Under the pieces are notes generated by a model, which searched no databases, was not told the origin of the DNA, and worked only from the letters and a program-made list of their open reading frames with translations. This document shows, piece after piece, positions 12,403 through 24,807 of a stretch of 64,000 bases of DNA (its first letter is position 1; every line of letters starts with the position of its first letter). The stretch is from Condylostoma magnum (Eukaryota > Ciliophora > Heterotrichea > Heterotrichida > Condylostomatidae): the NCBI GenBank assembly GCA_920105805.1, contig CAKKTI010000085.1, positions 1-64,000 of the forward strand, written 5' to 3'. A program made the position numbers and the translations under genes.

Positions 12403-12948
12403 TTAGTTACTAACTAGATAAAATTCTATGTTTTTGTAGATTAGGAAACTGTTGATGAATGTAGTACTCAAAAATCCTGGAGTTCTGAATTAGTATATTT
12501 CAGTGATACCCTCGATTATGTAGCCAATTAAGTACAGTATTCTTGCTAATAACATGATTGCAATCAATAGCATAACTTGGTCATCGACAGTATGACTTTA
12601 ATTAGAAAATGCGGCTAGATTGGGTAAAAAGATGATTAATTGCTCAATTGTATTATGCATAATGCGGTTGTTCACAGTAATAAACATACTGCTCGTTTTG
12701 AATGGGCTTTATTAATACAGGAATCTTGCAATCATTGTAAGAAGCATTGGTATTAAAATAGGAATGCCATTAAGGAATCCAGATAGTAATACTAAGTAAT
12801 TGGAGTTGCTCTTGTTATATATTATTCCACCTGCAGATGCAGAAGTCATTTACTGTCGTATATAGTTAAGCATGAGTAAGGTAAACCCTGAGAAGCTGAT
12901 TGTTATACAAAAGCTAATAAATTTAGCGAATATGCTTAATAATCCCAT
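12403..12948 (-). CDS. MAPEG-family membrane protein
   Basis: 181 residues with four hydrophobic segments. The central element NNRIMHNTIEQLIIFLP fits the MAPEG signature (N..H.NT.E...F), and the later LLARILYLIGY fits the conserved segment near the last helix. The family covers microsomal glutathione transferases and FLAP/leukotriene synthase relatives, usually trimeric in ER membranes. Stop TAA 12405-12403. This convergent pair is not interlocked; 46 bases separate the two stops. Confidence 0.75.
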
Positions 12949-13341
12949 ATTTTTATTTAGATGTGAAACTGTTAATAATATGTTTGTAGTATTTACTAAA
13001 TTGTTAAAGCTGTAATTGAATCTTTTCTATCATCTTAATTTGCTTTAGTTTTTGATAATAATGCAAAATCATTGCGCATAATTTTAACTTAAGTTTATAA
13101 ATAAACTAATTAGATCAGCTTCATTACTTAAAAAATTGTAGGATATATATTATTTAAACTGCTCGTAATGGAAATTAAATAATTGCATTTATACTATTCT
13201 AGAATAAGCTTTCATGCTAAATATTATTTCGATAAATTCATGTTTTCTTAATACATTAAGACATAAATTTACTACAAAACTAGGCATAGGGTGATTATAC
13301 TTGGCTCTGATTTTAAATATAAGCTATTTTATAAATAAATA
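12949..13341. other. Divergent intergenic region
   Basis: 393 AT-rich bases between the MAPEG start (minus) and the TmcB-like gene start (plus). It must hold both promoters. No clear element was recognised. Confidence 0.45.
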
Positions 13342-16300
13342 ATGTCAAATCAATCTGGTACCAATTTCGATAATGAAATAATGTTTCCGACCATAAGTAA
13401 TCGCTCCCCAAGTATTATTCCCTACATTTAAAGACAAATGAGCTTTATTGAAAGTAGCCTCTCGGAAAAATACTTTGATTTAATCTTTAAAATATTCGGA
13501 ACTCCCAAAACTTATGAAGAGACCTAATCCGTATATATATTTAAAGAATTAGGCTTCTCTATATTATGAATAGCTTACATATCAACTTTTAGTCATATAG
13601 CAAATGAGGATATTAAGGATTGAAATGATTACTCCTCATAATGAATATCATTAGACTATTTAAGATTTGATTTATTACTAGAGAGCCTATTATCCTTTAA
13701 GATATTTTTTATTATTTAAGCGATTATGTCACTAATGATTTGCTTTTAACTGTTAGCTTTGTTTAGTACATTTGAAGGAATAATTTATAAGATTGTGCTT
13801 GCAATTGTTAAATTTCAGCTAAAGTTCTTTATAAAAGTAACATTTATTCCTATTTTTGTATTAAATGCCATAGTTGTTCGTTGTTACTTATTCTAATGCT
13901 AGGAATCTCTCCATTATACAGAAATAAAATGGCTTGAGGAGGACTTAATCACTTTTCTTTTCAGCCTGTTAATCATAGCTATCAATCTGATTTTAGAATT
14001 ATAAAGAAATTATGCAGATATAAACTTAAGGTAAGTTAATTAGGTACATCACGTTAATTCAATGCCTTCCTGCAATTTTAAGATCACAGAATTTTACTTA
14101 TCAGGATTGATTGTTATTCTTTATATTATTGAAGCTGATAATTATATTTAATACATAAGAATCTATTCATTGCTGGTTCTTGTATATCTAGTAGTGTATG
14201 TATTTAAATGACAGCCTTATCACTCCTAAGTGTTTTGCAAAATTCACTTATTCAAATATGCAGTCTTAATAGGAATAAATTTAGCTTTCTGTATAGCTAG
14301 TATTCAGGACAATGCTTATATAATAGGATACTTTTTCATTGTTTTTACTCCTATTCTATGCTATCTTGTCTTTAAACTATTCCAAAACAAGATATTATTT
14401 CACGAACAATCTTAACAGTCCTTTGGCTTGAATTAAATAATAAATCAAACACAATTAGAGTTAAAACTAAGGCCATACATGAAAGCTCCTTAAAATAAAA
14501 GCTTTATAATCAAAACATTTTATAAATATCTAATTAGCAAGAGATATTCAAAAACAAAAGTGTTAGTAATATGAGAAGTTTACTATTGCTTTGATGTTTT
14601 ATAAGATGAATGCCTTGCTTAGCTAAAACTAGCGAAACATTGCAATTTACAAGGAAATCTATTTGAAAATATTCAAATTTACTTGATTAATAAGTTATTC
14701 GAGAACCAAAAGCCCAATTAAGAAAAAATAAGTGAATATATTAATTTTAGATACTAATACGATAAAATACTGAAAAAGGATTTAAAAGCTTGCCAATAAG
14801 TCATAGATTTCTGGTAAAATATCTCTTAAAGCTAATTATAAAAGGATGTTATCACAAAAAAGCTAGAAAAGATGACAGATACTCTAGAAAAAGTGTCATA
14901 CAACTACCAATATTTATTAAATAGACATGGTGAGAACTGTGAACTATTAGATACCTATGCTAATTTTTTACTTGATTTGCTGCATAATCAAAAGCGGGGA
15001 TGGATTCTATTAGGAATTAAGCAAAATAGTGAAAAAAGTTAACAGCATTAATTCTTCCAAGGAAACAGAATATACTACAACAATACAGAAAATGGGATTT
15101 TGATAATAAACGGAAATAGCCGCAAGATAGGAAGAATTATTTATGCAAATAGAAAAGCTGAAAAAGATTTAGGATTTAAAGAATCAATTTTAGGTAGAAG
15201 TATCAGCATTTTAATACCTTCATATTTCTTTAAGAAACACTTCAAAGCTATAAAATAATTTGGGTAATCTGCAAAAACTGCCTAAGTTGATAAATCGTAG
15301 GTAATGCCAATACTAGGGCCTAATCATTATTTGCAAAAATTTTAGATGAAAGTATAGGGAGCTAGTTTAGACTCAAATATTCTGTTTCTAGTCGCTTTAC
15401 GTAAAATGAGTTATAGCCATGAGATTGCTATTTTAAATAGGCATGGAAATATTATTGAAGTATCTACAGATTTTGCAAATATGCTATCAGTTTTAGAAAA
15501 TTAATTGATTAATACTCATATCCAGGATGTTATTGTCAACTATGACTTTTAGAATAATCCTTATAGGATAGGGATGATTAATTATATAGGAGTATGGGTA
15601 ATGTATGCGCCTATAAAAGTATGTAGAAAAACTATACATTAGATCTACGTTACAGTTGATATTAAAGAATATGAATAATGAGCATAAGGTAATTTAATTG
15701 AACTTTAAGATTATTGCAAGTACTATAACATTGATTTTTAAAATAATCACGGGCAATTTAAACAAATAAATAAAGGTTTAAGCATAAATGAAAATTTTAT
15801 GGATCAGAGTAGTTTTGAATGCATGGATATGGAAATTGTAGAGTAAACTGAAACTTTGGAATATGCGAATGTTCTTAATTCAGTTTAGTTTAATAGATTT
15901 GATAGTTAAGAAATTCTAGAAAGGATAAAAAACATGTAACAAAGTCAAGGTGGAAAATTTCAGCCTATTGCAAAAGGTTAAAGTTATAAACTACAAGGTA
16001 GTATTGAATCCAATAAAATAAGCAACTTGAAAAGATTTATTAGATTTTTTTATTTTTTAGTCCTAGGGTACTTTTTTGTATCATTCATCTCGATTGCTGC
16101 TTACTTATCTATATATAGAGCCAATATATAGCAAGTTAATGAGGATACTTTACTGATTGAATCATCAGATTTAATTGATTTAGTTTTGTTTAATGGAAAT
16201 GCTGCGTTAATGGCTTATTACGAGGCAGTTTATGATATATAAGTACATAATAATCTTAGAGAAATTTTAGGTGAATTGTACTAAAAGCTAGATTCAATTA

Positions 16301-17649
16301 CTAGCCAACTTAATAGTTATAATTTTCAAGATGGATAGGATAAAGCTGAGGCGGCGTTATTTACAAAGTAAGCAGTTGTATGATAGGATGCTTAAATATC
16401 ATATATACAATAAAAGGAGCAGCTTATTGATATAGTTCGCACATTTGTATATTATGTAACTTTTATTCAGGATTAATTATTTTCAGAATCTGATAATTAC
16501 TGGGAGGATTTTGACAAAGTATATTATCTAGTTCAGAACTCCTAATTTGATACACTGAAATATAGTAATATAACTCATAATAGCTTATAGCATTACTAAA
16601 TATAGCATGCAAATAATTTCAATGATATCAGCAGGAATTTGTTTATTTCAATTATATCCATATTTACCTTTGTGTAGTTGCTAATATACTATAGCTTGAA
16701 AGTAGTAAATAATAAATATACTGATTTATGGAAATGCTTTACTTAGCTAGATCAGTTAAAAGTCTTTCAAATTATTAAAGATGCTAATTAAAGGATAAAA
16801 AGCTTTCATAAGGTAAAATCTGATTATCAATTGAATGATTTTAACTAATAGGTTGATTATGAGCGACATAATCATATGAGTATAAAGAATGATTTATAGG
16901 TAAGATGAATTATATTTACTTTAATTTCTATAGGAGGATTTATTATAATCATTTGGTAGATAGTATTTAAGTTTGAATAAGAGCTTCTTTCATATCCTAA
17001 TATAATAACTTGCTTTACTAACTTTATGGCATTTTAATAATAATTACTTACATGAAAATCAAATCAATATTTTAACTAGCATGAAATAGGCATATAAGAC
17101 CTTATACAAGACAATTAACCTTTTAGAAGCTAAGAAATTATGATATAAGAGTCATATGTAAATGCAAAATACTATAAAAATGTGATATAAACTAGATACT
17201 ATTAAGAATTAGTGTTTAATAGTGAATTATGGAGCTTTTGGTATTAGAATAGAGATTTTAGTACTGAATATCTCAAAGTAGGCCTTGAGTATGCTAATAA
17301 TAACTTTCTAGATGATCTTTACACATTGAGAATTACTAACTCCTAAAACTCATTTGAAGAGATAAAAAAGTATTGGAAAGTTCATTATGAGTTGAGATAA
17401 TTGAACAATGGGTTTAAATACAAAATATGATAATAATTGGAGGACGATGCAAAATAAACGGAATCTTTGATAACTTATATGCTTTCATTCTACATATTAT
17501 TCATTGCTCTACTAAATGCAGCTATTTATCTTCCAGTTGTTTTAAGACTTGACAATATCATTACTTAATTTTCTACTATATTATGCACATTTCCCTCAGG
17601 TGATACAAGAGAATCCCCAATCCAAAAGTTACAAAAATTAAATGATTAG
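13342..17649 (+). CDS. Giant PAS-domain multi-spanning membrane protein, TmcB-like
   Basis: About 1435 residues in one uninterrupted frame. The N-terminal 350 residues hold about ten hydrophobic helices. A soluble part follows with the TmcB-type element NCELLDTYANFLLDLL and then a PAS-like domain (RIIYANRKAEKDLGF...GRSISILIPSYF). The C-terminal third has four more hydrophobic helices separated by hydrophilic loops. This is the architecture of the large ciliate 'tiny macrocysts B-like' family; its function is unknown and sensing is an inference from PAS. The end is ambiguous (TAG 17647 or TGA 17659), and either overlaps the ATG of the next gene. Confidence 0.8.
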
Positions 17650-18529
17650 TTAACAAAATGAATTATAACTAGGAAACTTTAGAATAATTAAGGGCTGTAT
17701 AATAGGGTAGGATATAAACAGCTCTCAAGTGTTTAGGTTTGTATTAACAAACATACTTACTATTATTCTAGGACTTATTATATCTATTACTACTATCAAT
17801 CATCTATCTGATGACTATTATATTTTTATTGTATTTTATGCTATTTTACTGATATAGAGTGTATTATTAGCTACTTTTTGTTTTATTATAGAGCCTGGAA
17901 TCATACCTAAGAATTAACCTGAAAGTGTGAGTATATAAAAGTGACAGAGCTTCAGAGTATAATGAAGAGGATCAAAAACTCAAATAAAGTTTTGCTATAC
18001 TTGCAATATTTCGAGACCAGTGAGAGCAGTGCATTGCTCTATTTGTAATATTTGTATTTAAAACTTTGATCACCATTGCCCCTGATTAGGAACATGCATA
18101 GGAAAAAGAAATTATAGAATTTACTTTACATGCATTTTATATGATTTTGTACTGAGCTTGATTACTCTAATATTTGGATTGATAAGTTTGATAGATTAAT
18201 ATGAGGATTTAACCAATATTTGATACTTGGAGCTAATAAGCTAGATTATTGTGGTAATAATTTTAATTCTATTAGGATCTTTATTAATTTTCCATATAAG
18301 AAACTTAATTTACAATAATTTAACCTATGAATACATAAAAAGTAAGTACTAGAGATATGCTATCAATCCCTTCAGAAAGACTATCAAAAATACTTTAAAA
18401 GTTAACCGTCAAAATCACCCATCATAATTCACAGAAAATATCTTAGAAGAACTTACAACAAATCAATCAGAAGATAATATAAACCCAATATCTCAAAAGT
18501 ACGACAGAATAGATCATTTTAAGGAGTAA
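17642..18529 (+). CDS. DHHC-type protein S-acyltransferase
   Basis: 295 residues. The DHHC cysteine-rich domain is complete: CYTCNI..RPVRAVHCSICN, then D143-H144-H145-C146-P-W148, then LGTCIGKRNYR. Trp148 is written TGA (18083-18085), one of the best proofs of UGA=Trp here because CPW is nearly invariant. Two hydrophobic helices lie on each side, giving the usual four-helix fold, and the N-terminal element NFRIIKG..IGQD is typical of the family. It palmitoylates cysteines of membrane proteins, usually at Golgi or plasma membrane. Its ATG lies eight bases inside the preceding gene. Stop TAA 18527, with another TAA two codons later. Confidence 0.94.
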
Positions 18530-18549
18530 GCATAATTAGTATATTTAAT

Positions 18550-19454
18550 ATGTCAAATTCTAGAAAGGCAACTCATGCTGGCTCGTGGTATCCTGCAAAT
18601 ACTGAAGAGTTAACGTCCTAATTAAACGAGTTTATATCAAACGCTTCATAATTAAACTCCAATTCCAAAGTAATTATAGCTCCGTAAGTTTAATTAGACA
18701 TGCTGGTTATGATTATTCTGGGCCGACTGCTGCTTGGGCTTATATAAATATAAACCCTAATCAATTCTCTACTATATTTATACTGGGCCCTTCCCATAAA
18801 ATCGCGTTCAGTGGATGTAGATTACCTTATAGCAAATTTTATTAAACTCCTTTAGGCTCATTAGAAGTAGACACTGATATAATAGCTCAGTTATAATAGA
18901 CTCAGCAGTTTGAATAATTAGGGAAACGGGCGGAGGAGTCTGAGCATAGTCTAGAAATGCATTTACCCTTTTTAAGGTTGATTTTTATGTAAAAGTAGGT
19001 GAAAATAGTTCCTATAATGGTTGGAGATATAAGCTAAAGTTAAGAATAATAATATGCTAGTATTTTACAGTAATATTTTGAATAAGAAAGTACTTTGTTT
19101 GTTATATCATCTGATTTTTGTGTAAGTTATATAAAGCATTGGGGAATGGGGTTTGATTATTTGCCTTATGAATAAAGTAAAGGAGAAATATGGTAGTATA
19201 TTGAATGATTAGATCAGCAAGGAATTCAGCATATACTGAATAAAGACCCTGACTCTTTCAGGTAATATATAGATGAAACTGACAATACTATATGCGGGTA
19301 AATGCCTATTTATATCATTCTAAGAGTAATCAATAAGCAGCTTCTATAAAATTCTAATTTAAATGTATAATTAGCAAAATATGAGTAGTCAAGCAAAGTA
19401 AGAAGCCAAACCCAGTTCTCAGTTTCATATGCTTCTATTCTAGCATTTTATTAA
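18550..19454 (+). CDS. MEMO1: MEMO1 family protein (two mini-introns)
   Basis: 291 residues after removing two mini-introns at 18684-18697 and 19122-19136. It aligns with human MEMO1 from start to end: HAGSWYP at the N-terminus, IIAPHAGYDYSGP, ILGPSHK, ESEHSLEMHLPF, VISSDFC joined to HWG, SKGEIWQYIEWLDQQG, DNTICG and SSQTQFSVSYA-like C-terminus. The metal-site residues of MEMO1 are kept (His of HAGY, His of GPSH, Cys of TICG). MEMO1 is a copper/redox-linked protein involved in cell motility signalling in animals. The Trp of IEW is TGA. Tandem stop TAA TAA at 19452-19457. Confidence 0.96.
18684..18697 (+). other. 14-nt intron in MEMO1
   Basis: GTAAG...TTAG, 14 bases. It interrupts the invariant MEMO1 motif IIAPHAGY. 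Removing exactly 14 bases restores Pro-His-Ala-Gly-Tyr in frame; 13, 15 or 16 would not. The donor GTAAG matches the intron at 19122. A one-base sequencing error in a 15-nt intron is the main alternative. Confidence 0.75.
19122..19136 (+). other. 15-nt intron in MEMO1
   Basis: GTAAGTT...AAAG, 15 bases. Read as coding it would add five residues (VSYIK) between the conserved Cys of SSDFC and HWG, where MEMO1 homologues have no insertion. Its length is typical of heterotrich introns and it does not shift the frame. Confidence 0.8.
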
Positions 19455-20482
19455 TAATATCTTTAATTACTTAAATAAAGCATTCTGTATATCATACGCT
19501 TCATCAGAAACTTGTGCTTGAGTCTTGCCTAGCTTCTTTGAAATAAACAAGCAAAAAATCCAGTCAATTCTTTACTAGGAGGAACTTTGATACATTTTGA
19601 AGCTATTTTTCCTTAACCCTTGAATAAATCTCATTTTCTATCAAGTTTTATTCAAAACTGCTTACAGAATCTTCTTAAAGCTAGTTTTACCACTTATTCG
19701 TTTTCTATTTCATTTACTGAGCAAGTTGAATATACTATTTGATAAATCTACGGAATGCTCAGGGCTTTACAAAGTACTTTGAGCTAAAACTGCTATAAGT
19801 TCTAAAGTCTATCACATTAGTTCTCTTATCCTGCTAATTTATGATCTTAAAGGCCTGATCCGGAGCATGATGGATCTACTACAGCAAATTTTATATTTTC
19901 TTTACTAAAATCTAAGCAATCCTAGTTTAAAACCTCAACTGTGTATTTTTAATGCTATTCTATACGATTATTTAAAATTTAGCATCGTTTTTCACTTTTA
20001 TCTATAGCATAGATTCTTCCAGTGCTTTTATTCTGTCATTTAGACGCTAGTTAAAGAGTTTTGTTACCAGGGGCTGCACAGAAATCCACTGCATTGTAAT
20101 TTCCTGTATATAAATCTAGCATTTCTACTGGGATACAACTTGATTTGTTTTGAGATATAATTTCTCCTTTTTGTATTGAATTGTTGAGTGTGCTTGTTTA
20201 TTTTGCCTTGAATAAGTATGGAATTTGACTATCTTTTTCTCCAAAGTGGCTGAGATCTTTGTGGTTGATGTCTCATATCCATTTTGTTTCCTAGTTCCTT
20301 TTTTTAGGTGTTTCACTTCTCCTTAAGTCTTTATAGTTATTCTTTATTTCATTAGCAATTTTTCCTCCTGAATTTAACTTTCCATTATAAATCCAATCAT
20401 ACATCATTGGTAGTTTTGTGTAATAATTCCTATCTTTCTTGACTAACTTATTTAAATGTTTTAGATTTTACAATACTCCCAT
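19451..20482 (-). CDS. NSUN5: NSUN5-like rRNA cytosine-C5 methyltransferase
   Basis: About 343 residues. SAM-binding motif I reads VDFCAAPGNKT, motif IV reads VVDPSCSGSG (as in NSUN5/Rcm1, with the PSCSGSG form), and motif VI reads YSTCSVNEIENE with the catalytic cysteine. NSUN5 methylates one cytosine in large-subunit rRNA. Length is shorter than the animal protein but fits the fungal core. Trp is encoded by TGA several times. The stop is taken at the distal tandem TAA TAA (19453-19448), which interlocks with the stop of MEMO1; an earlier TAA at 19463 is an alternative. Confidence 0.9.
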
Positions 20483-20631
20483 AGTTATAGCATATATTAT
20501 CCGAACATTACCCTTACACTTATATACTTAGGTTTTTATAGTGGATTGTTTGTTTATTACCTCATTTAAAATATTTGACACTTATTTGTAGATAAGTGAC
20601 ATTTATATTTAACTAAACATACTTAACTTAA

Positions 20632-22845
20632 CTAATTTGCCCTTAAACGATATAAAAGATAGCCTAGAGCTCCTGCAACTATAGCTGATACTCCAAGGAC
20701 TATTGCCTTATTTCTCTTAGTTTTCTTGGTCTTCTTGGTTTTCTCAGTTACCTTCTCCTTTTTCTTCCCCTGCACCTATACTGGCTTAAAGTTTTCCGTA
20801 ATCATAATATGTTATGATAAAAACTTAATTTCTTCCTGATAAGTTTCATACCTAAAGCTATATCTAATATTAGATAGATTTGAGCATTCCATATCATTAT
20901 TTTCTGGCAATCCGATTATATAATTTTAACCCAGCCACAGCTTTTTCTATTCTATACTAAATCCACTTACTAATACACTGTTTCTGGATATTTCAGCTAA
21001 GTCTACAGTGTTATAGTTCCAATACTGCCTAGCCACACTGTACTCCTCCAGTAAGGGATCTCTAGTTAAATGGCACATCAATGGATCACTAGTTGCTAGA
21101 GCAACATTCAACCCAGTTTCAAAGTAATAAGGAAAAGGATTTTTACCATACTTTAAAAACACCTTATTTTAAGCCAATGGAGGGACAGCAATTCCGAACT
21201 GAATTAGGTAGAATAAGTACTGCATAGTAGGATAGTTTTTTATATTAAGTCCTTGCGATATAGAATGTGCTACAAGAAAAGCTGAGGCTAAGTGAGTTAC
21301 ACTTCCTGCATCTCCACAATGCGGTCTAAATGAAAATGTATTGAGTCCTCTAGAGTTCCTTAACTAATTCAGCATGTAACAGTTAGCATATATGTAGTAC
21401 AACCAGTAAGTGTAAGGAGGCTACTCTGACTTTGTCCACTTATCCGCTGTTATACTCTTGTAGTTTGGATATATCTCATTAACCTCAGGCTTTGACTCAT
21501 CATCACAGCTATCAAAAGCCACAACGTTTTGAAGAAAAGCAGCTATTTCAGGGTGTTATTAGGGATTTAGAGTAGCTTGGAAAATAGGATAAAAGATGTT
21601 GTAGATTTACTCCTCATATGATTTCAGCAGATTCTTTTCTAGGTATTCGATGAAAATTCTAGGCACCTGAAGTACCCATTTGATATTTTCAGTTTGCAAT
21701 TCATTGTCTTTCACCCATTTTGCTATATTATACAACTCATTTTCGTTTCTACCATATAGCGACACCTTGTACTCCACTTTGATATAGCCATCATACCTAC
21801 TTATTACTTCCTTTGCCAGCTACCCAAAATAATCCCCCTTTCTATGGTTTTCTATTTTCAAGAAAATTTCACGAAGCTTAGCTGACCCTAAAGGATTGTT
21901 TTTGTTTTAAAAGGAGTCAAATCTTCCAAAAGTGGTCATATTAGCGTGCATATCAAGTGCATCCACTGTTAGATTTTCCGGCTAGATTCCTAATTCATTG
22001 AAAACATCTCTCAGAGTTAACTGCTTACCGTTTTCCACTATAACTACGTCATCGGGACATTTTTTATACTTATTTTTGATGAATTAAAGGAGTTGTTCTT
22101 AGTTCATGCAGCATGAAATATGGCAATTATTATCAATTTTTATACTGTTGTAAAAATCACGCTTTGGAGTCACCTTGCATTCTAGAAGCTCACTTCCTTT
22201 GTTGAAAATTTAGTGTAAGTTAAACTTTTACCGCATTGCCTTGAGCCTTTAGTCACAATTACCCCTAACACCAGGGTGTTGCAAGGATTTTAGTATTAAG
22301 TCGATGTCTGAATAGTACTGTTGTTAAGATATGGGGTGTATGTCTAACAGAGCTCCATTCTTCTAAAATCGGATAATTCCTTTTTTCATTACTACATCTA
22401 CATCTGAAGAAAGCTATTAAATAGGTTATTATTGTTTCCGCTCCACCAGTGTATTGACTAGAGGATGATCATTGATCTACTTGTCAATGTATATGTATTT
22501 ATTTCTAAGTAAAATAAGTCTGTATAGGATATTAGCGGTTGCACTTCAATCTTCCCATATACTTTTAGAACTTTGATCCTATTAATCCTCTACTTCTGTA
22601 ATTTCCACTCTATGGTAGTTTTTTATATGATTCTTTATCACATCCTTATCCTTCATAGAAATAATCCACTGCATACTTTGCTCTTCATTATAATTAAATC
22701 TAGCACTCTATGCAGCTATTTTCTAATCATCGTCGAACTTCGTAATAATCTATTTAATATCTTTATTCTTGTAGTTAAGTTGCTCCTGAAGAGATTTGAG
22801 TCCAAAACCCAAAGCTCCCTTATTCAGCTGGCTCTCCTCTGACAT
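20632..22845 (-). CDS. AMP deaminase homologue with lost active-site residues and a C-terminal membrane anchor
   Basis: 737 residues, clearly AMP deaminase from the CMNQ element through the C-terminal RYE region, but key residues differ. The first metal-site His of H-x-H is Asn240 (His242 remains). RPHCGEAG has become RPHCGDAG (Glu to Asp512), the catalytic His of NISHGL is Gln531, and the metal-binding Asp of STDDP is Ser586. The conserved LDxHA..NTFHRFD reads LDMHA..TTFGRFD. The last 40 residues are a Lys-rich stretch ([11 protein letters not shown]) followed by a single hydrophobic helix and LLYRLRAN, like a tail anchor. This looks like a membrane-attached pseudoenzyme, perhaps a scaffold or regulator. 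Stop TAG 20632. Confidence 0.92.
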
Positions 22846-22888
22846 ATTTATAATAAAGTTATATGAAATTAATTTACAAACAACCAAT

Positions 22889-24295
22889 TCAATGTGGAGA
22901 ACAAACAGCTGATCGTGTATACCTCAGCTTATCAGAGTTAAAATGCCGACTTACCTTTCTCCTTGTGACACCTTTGCTTACTAATCTCTTGTTCTCATTT
23001 TCCAAGAAATGACTGAGAAGTTTTGTTCTGTTATACTCAGGACTCAGGCTGTGTTTTATTACAGGATCTATATTTCTTTCTCTCCTTTGCCTTTCTCTTC
23101 TGTATTAATGAATAGCCTGGGAACTTATCACTCCATTATGCTAGGGAGGAGTGGAGCTAGTTACTGTGCTTTAGGTCTTCTTATGTCCTACTGCTAGTTT
23201 TCTCAAATGCGCGCTTATTCCATTGGGAAAGAATCGTTTATAAAGTCTTACGGAATTATGCCTTTTTAGCCTGTGATGTGGCTTATTTGTGTTAGAGCTG
23301 AAATTAGGGCTGAGGCCTAATGTTTCTTTTAGTTCTCTTAGCCTTTCCTAGTCAGGAGTTTCTACTAGGTTTGACTCACATGTGGAAATTTTATCGTTTA
23401 TACTCAAATCTTGCCTTTTTCTGCATGGATTTTAGTTTTTTACTAGGGTTTTTCACATTAGCTCAATGAAATGAGGGTTATTTGGTTATGGTTTTTGTTG
23501 TTTTAATGCAGGAGTTGTTTTAGGGCTTTAGTCTTCATCGCATATTTGTATTTAAGTGAATTATTTTGTAGCCAAATTGCTCTTAATTCTATTTTTTATT
23601 GCATTTTCATTATAAGTTTCTATTTCTTTAAAATTTCTGATTCGATTTTAAACTAACAGTGTATTTTAGCATATATTCAGCAGAGGGATGTCTAAAATAA
23701 ACATCTTTTAGCGTTCATCTGCCACTAATATCAGTTTTATTCTTACAACTCTTTTCTCGGAATATTCTTCAATTATTTGTACTAAATTACTAGCTATTTT
23801 ATTTACATTATTAATCAGTCTTATATCAGTTACCATTGTTTTATCAGTTTATCCTTCATATGCAGAAAGCATTATTTTTCCTTCCAATGCTCCATTGTTT
23901 AGTACTAAAAACAAACAGTATGTTTTATCTGAATTATTACCAATGCACAACGAGAACTATCGTATATCTTGTCCTTATAATTAATTGTTAACTAAATCCC
24001 TAACTTATAATCCAGAGTAAATTCGTTAATTATTCGCTGTTTTAATATAACTACATGGGTTGCAAAGGTCAAACGAGGCATCATCATCTTTTAATATAGG
24101 ATTCAATAGAAAATGCTTAAGCAAAGCTCTTGTGTTTTAATACAGTCTTTTAGTTTATCTTACTAGTCCTTCCTAAGAATTAAAAAAATAACCGTATAAG
24201 TGGTCAGATTTGCACAGTCCAGTGGGGCAAATGTAAAACTTCTTTCTTGACCTTTGTAGAGTTTTTAGAATTCATCCTATATTTCTTTCTTCCAT
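22889..24295 (-). CDS. Unrecognised protein with basic C-terminal half
   Basis: 468 residues from ATG 24295 to TGA 22889. The first 200 residues have alternating hydrophobic character suggesting a folded domain (QGQDIRQFSLCIGNN, KTYCLFLVLNNGA); the second half is Arg/Lys/Ser-rich and looks disordered. Two in-frame TGA codons read as Trp. No family was recognised. It lies 43 bases upstream of the AMP deaminase-like gene on the same strand. A kinase-like fold was considered but no kinase motifs are present. Confidence 0.62.
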
Positions 24296-24444
24296 TTAAA
24301 TATGAGGGAAAATTCAATAGTTAAAAGTACAACAGGTATATTTAAGCTATTTTTTATAATTAAAATTCCTTACAATATGATCTACATATAAAGTATCCAA
24401 TCACCTCAGATAATTAACTAACTTTTATTAAATTTATTACAAAA

Positions 24445-24807
24445 CTAATCTTTTGGTGAATGGACTCTTCTAACCTGCTCACCGTCAGCTCTTCTTGTCC
24501 AAGATTAATGATTCTAAATTTAGCACAGGTCGTAAGTGATTTCCTCGTCTGTATGCCCATTTGCTTTAACTTAGGTTCAAAATCCAATTCACTCATCAAA
24601 GTCAATTTTACCATTTTAATCAGCGTCCACATCATCAAACATTGCCTTGGCATTGATATTAGCAAAATTGTTATTCCACCACTGAATCACTTCTTCTCTC
24701 TCTATTGTTAGGCTTCCATCGGTATCAATTTCTTGGAAAATTTGGGAAGCTATGTCATAATTCAGCTGAGATAGTCTAGCTTTATTTCTGCTATTTTTTG
24801 CGCCCAT
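24445..24807 (-). CDS. Small EF-hand protein
   Basis: About 120 residues. Two EF-hand loops: DTDGSLTIEREE near residue 26 and DVDADQNGKIDFDEW near residue 60, spaced as in a paired EF-hand. In DFDEWIGFW both Trp codons are TGA. The N-terminus MGAKNS begins with Met-Gly and could be N-myristoylated. Resembles calcineurin B-like or calmodulin-like sensors but is short. Candidate stops are TAG 24445, TAG 24418 and TGA 24406, so the last ten residues are uncertain. Confidence 0.8.

Noticed and set aside
17659-17760. Mini-intron at the 5' end of the DHHC gene
   Set aside because: An in-frame ATG at 17642 gives the conserved N-terminal element directly, so no intron is needed.
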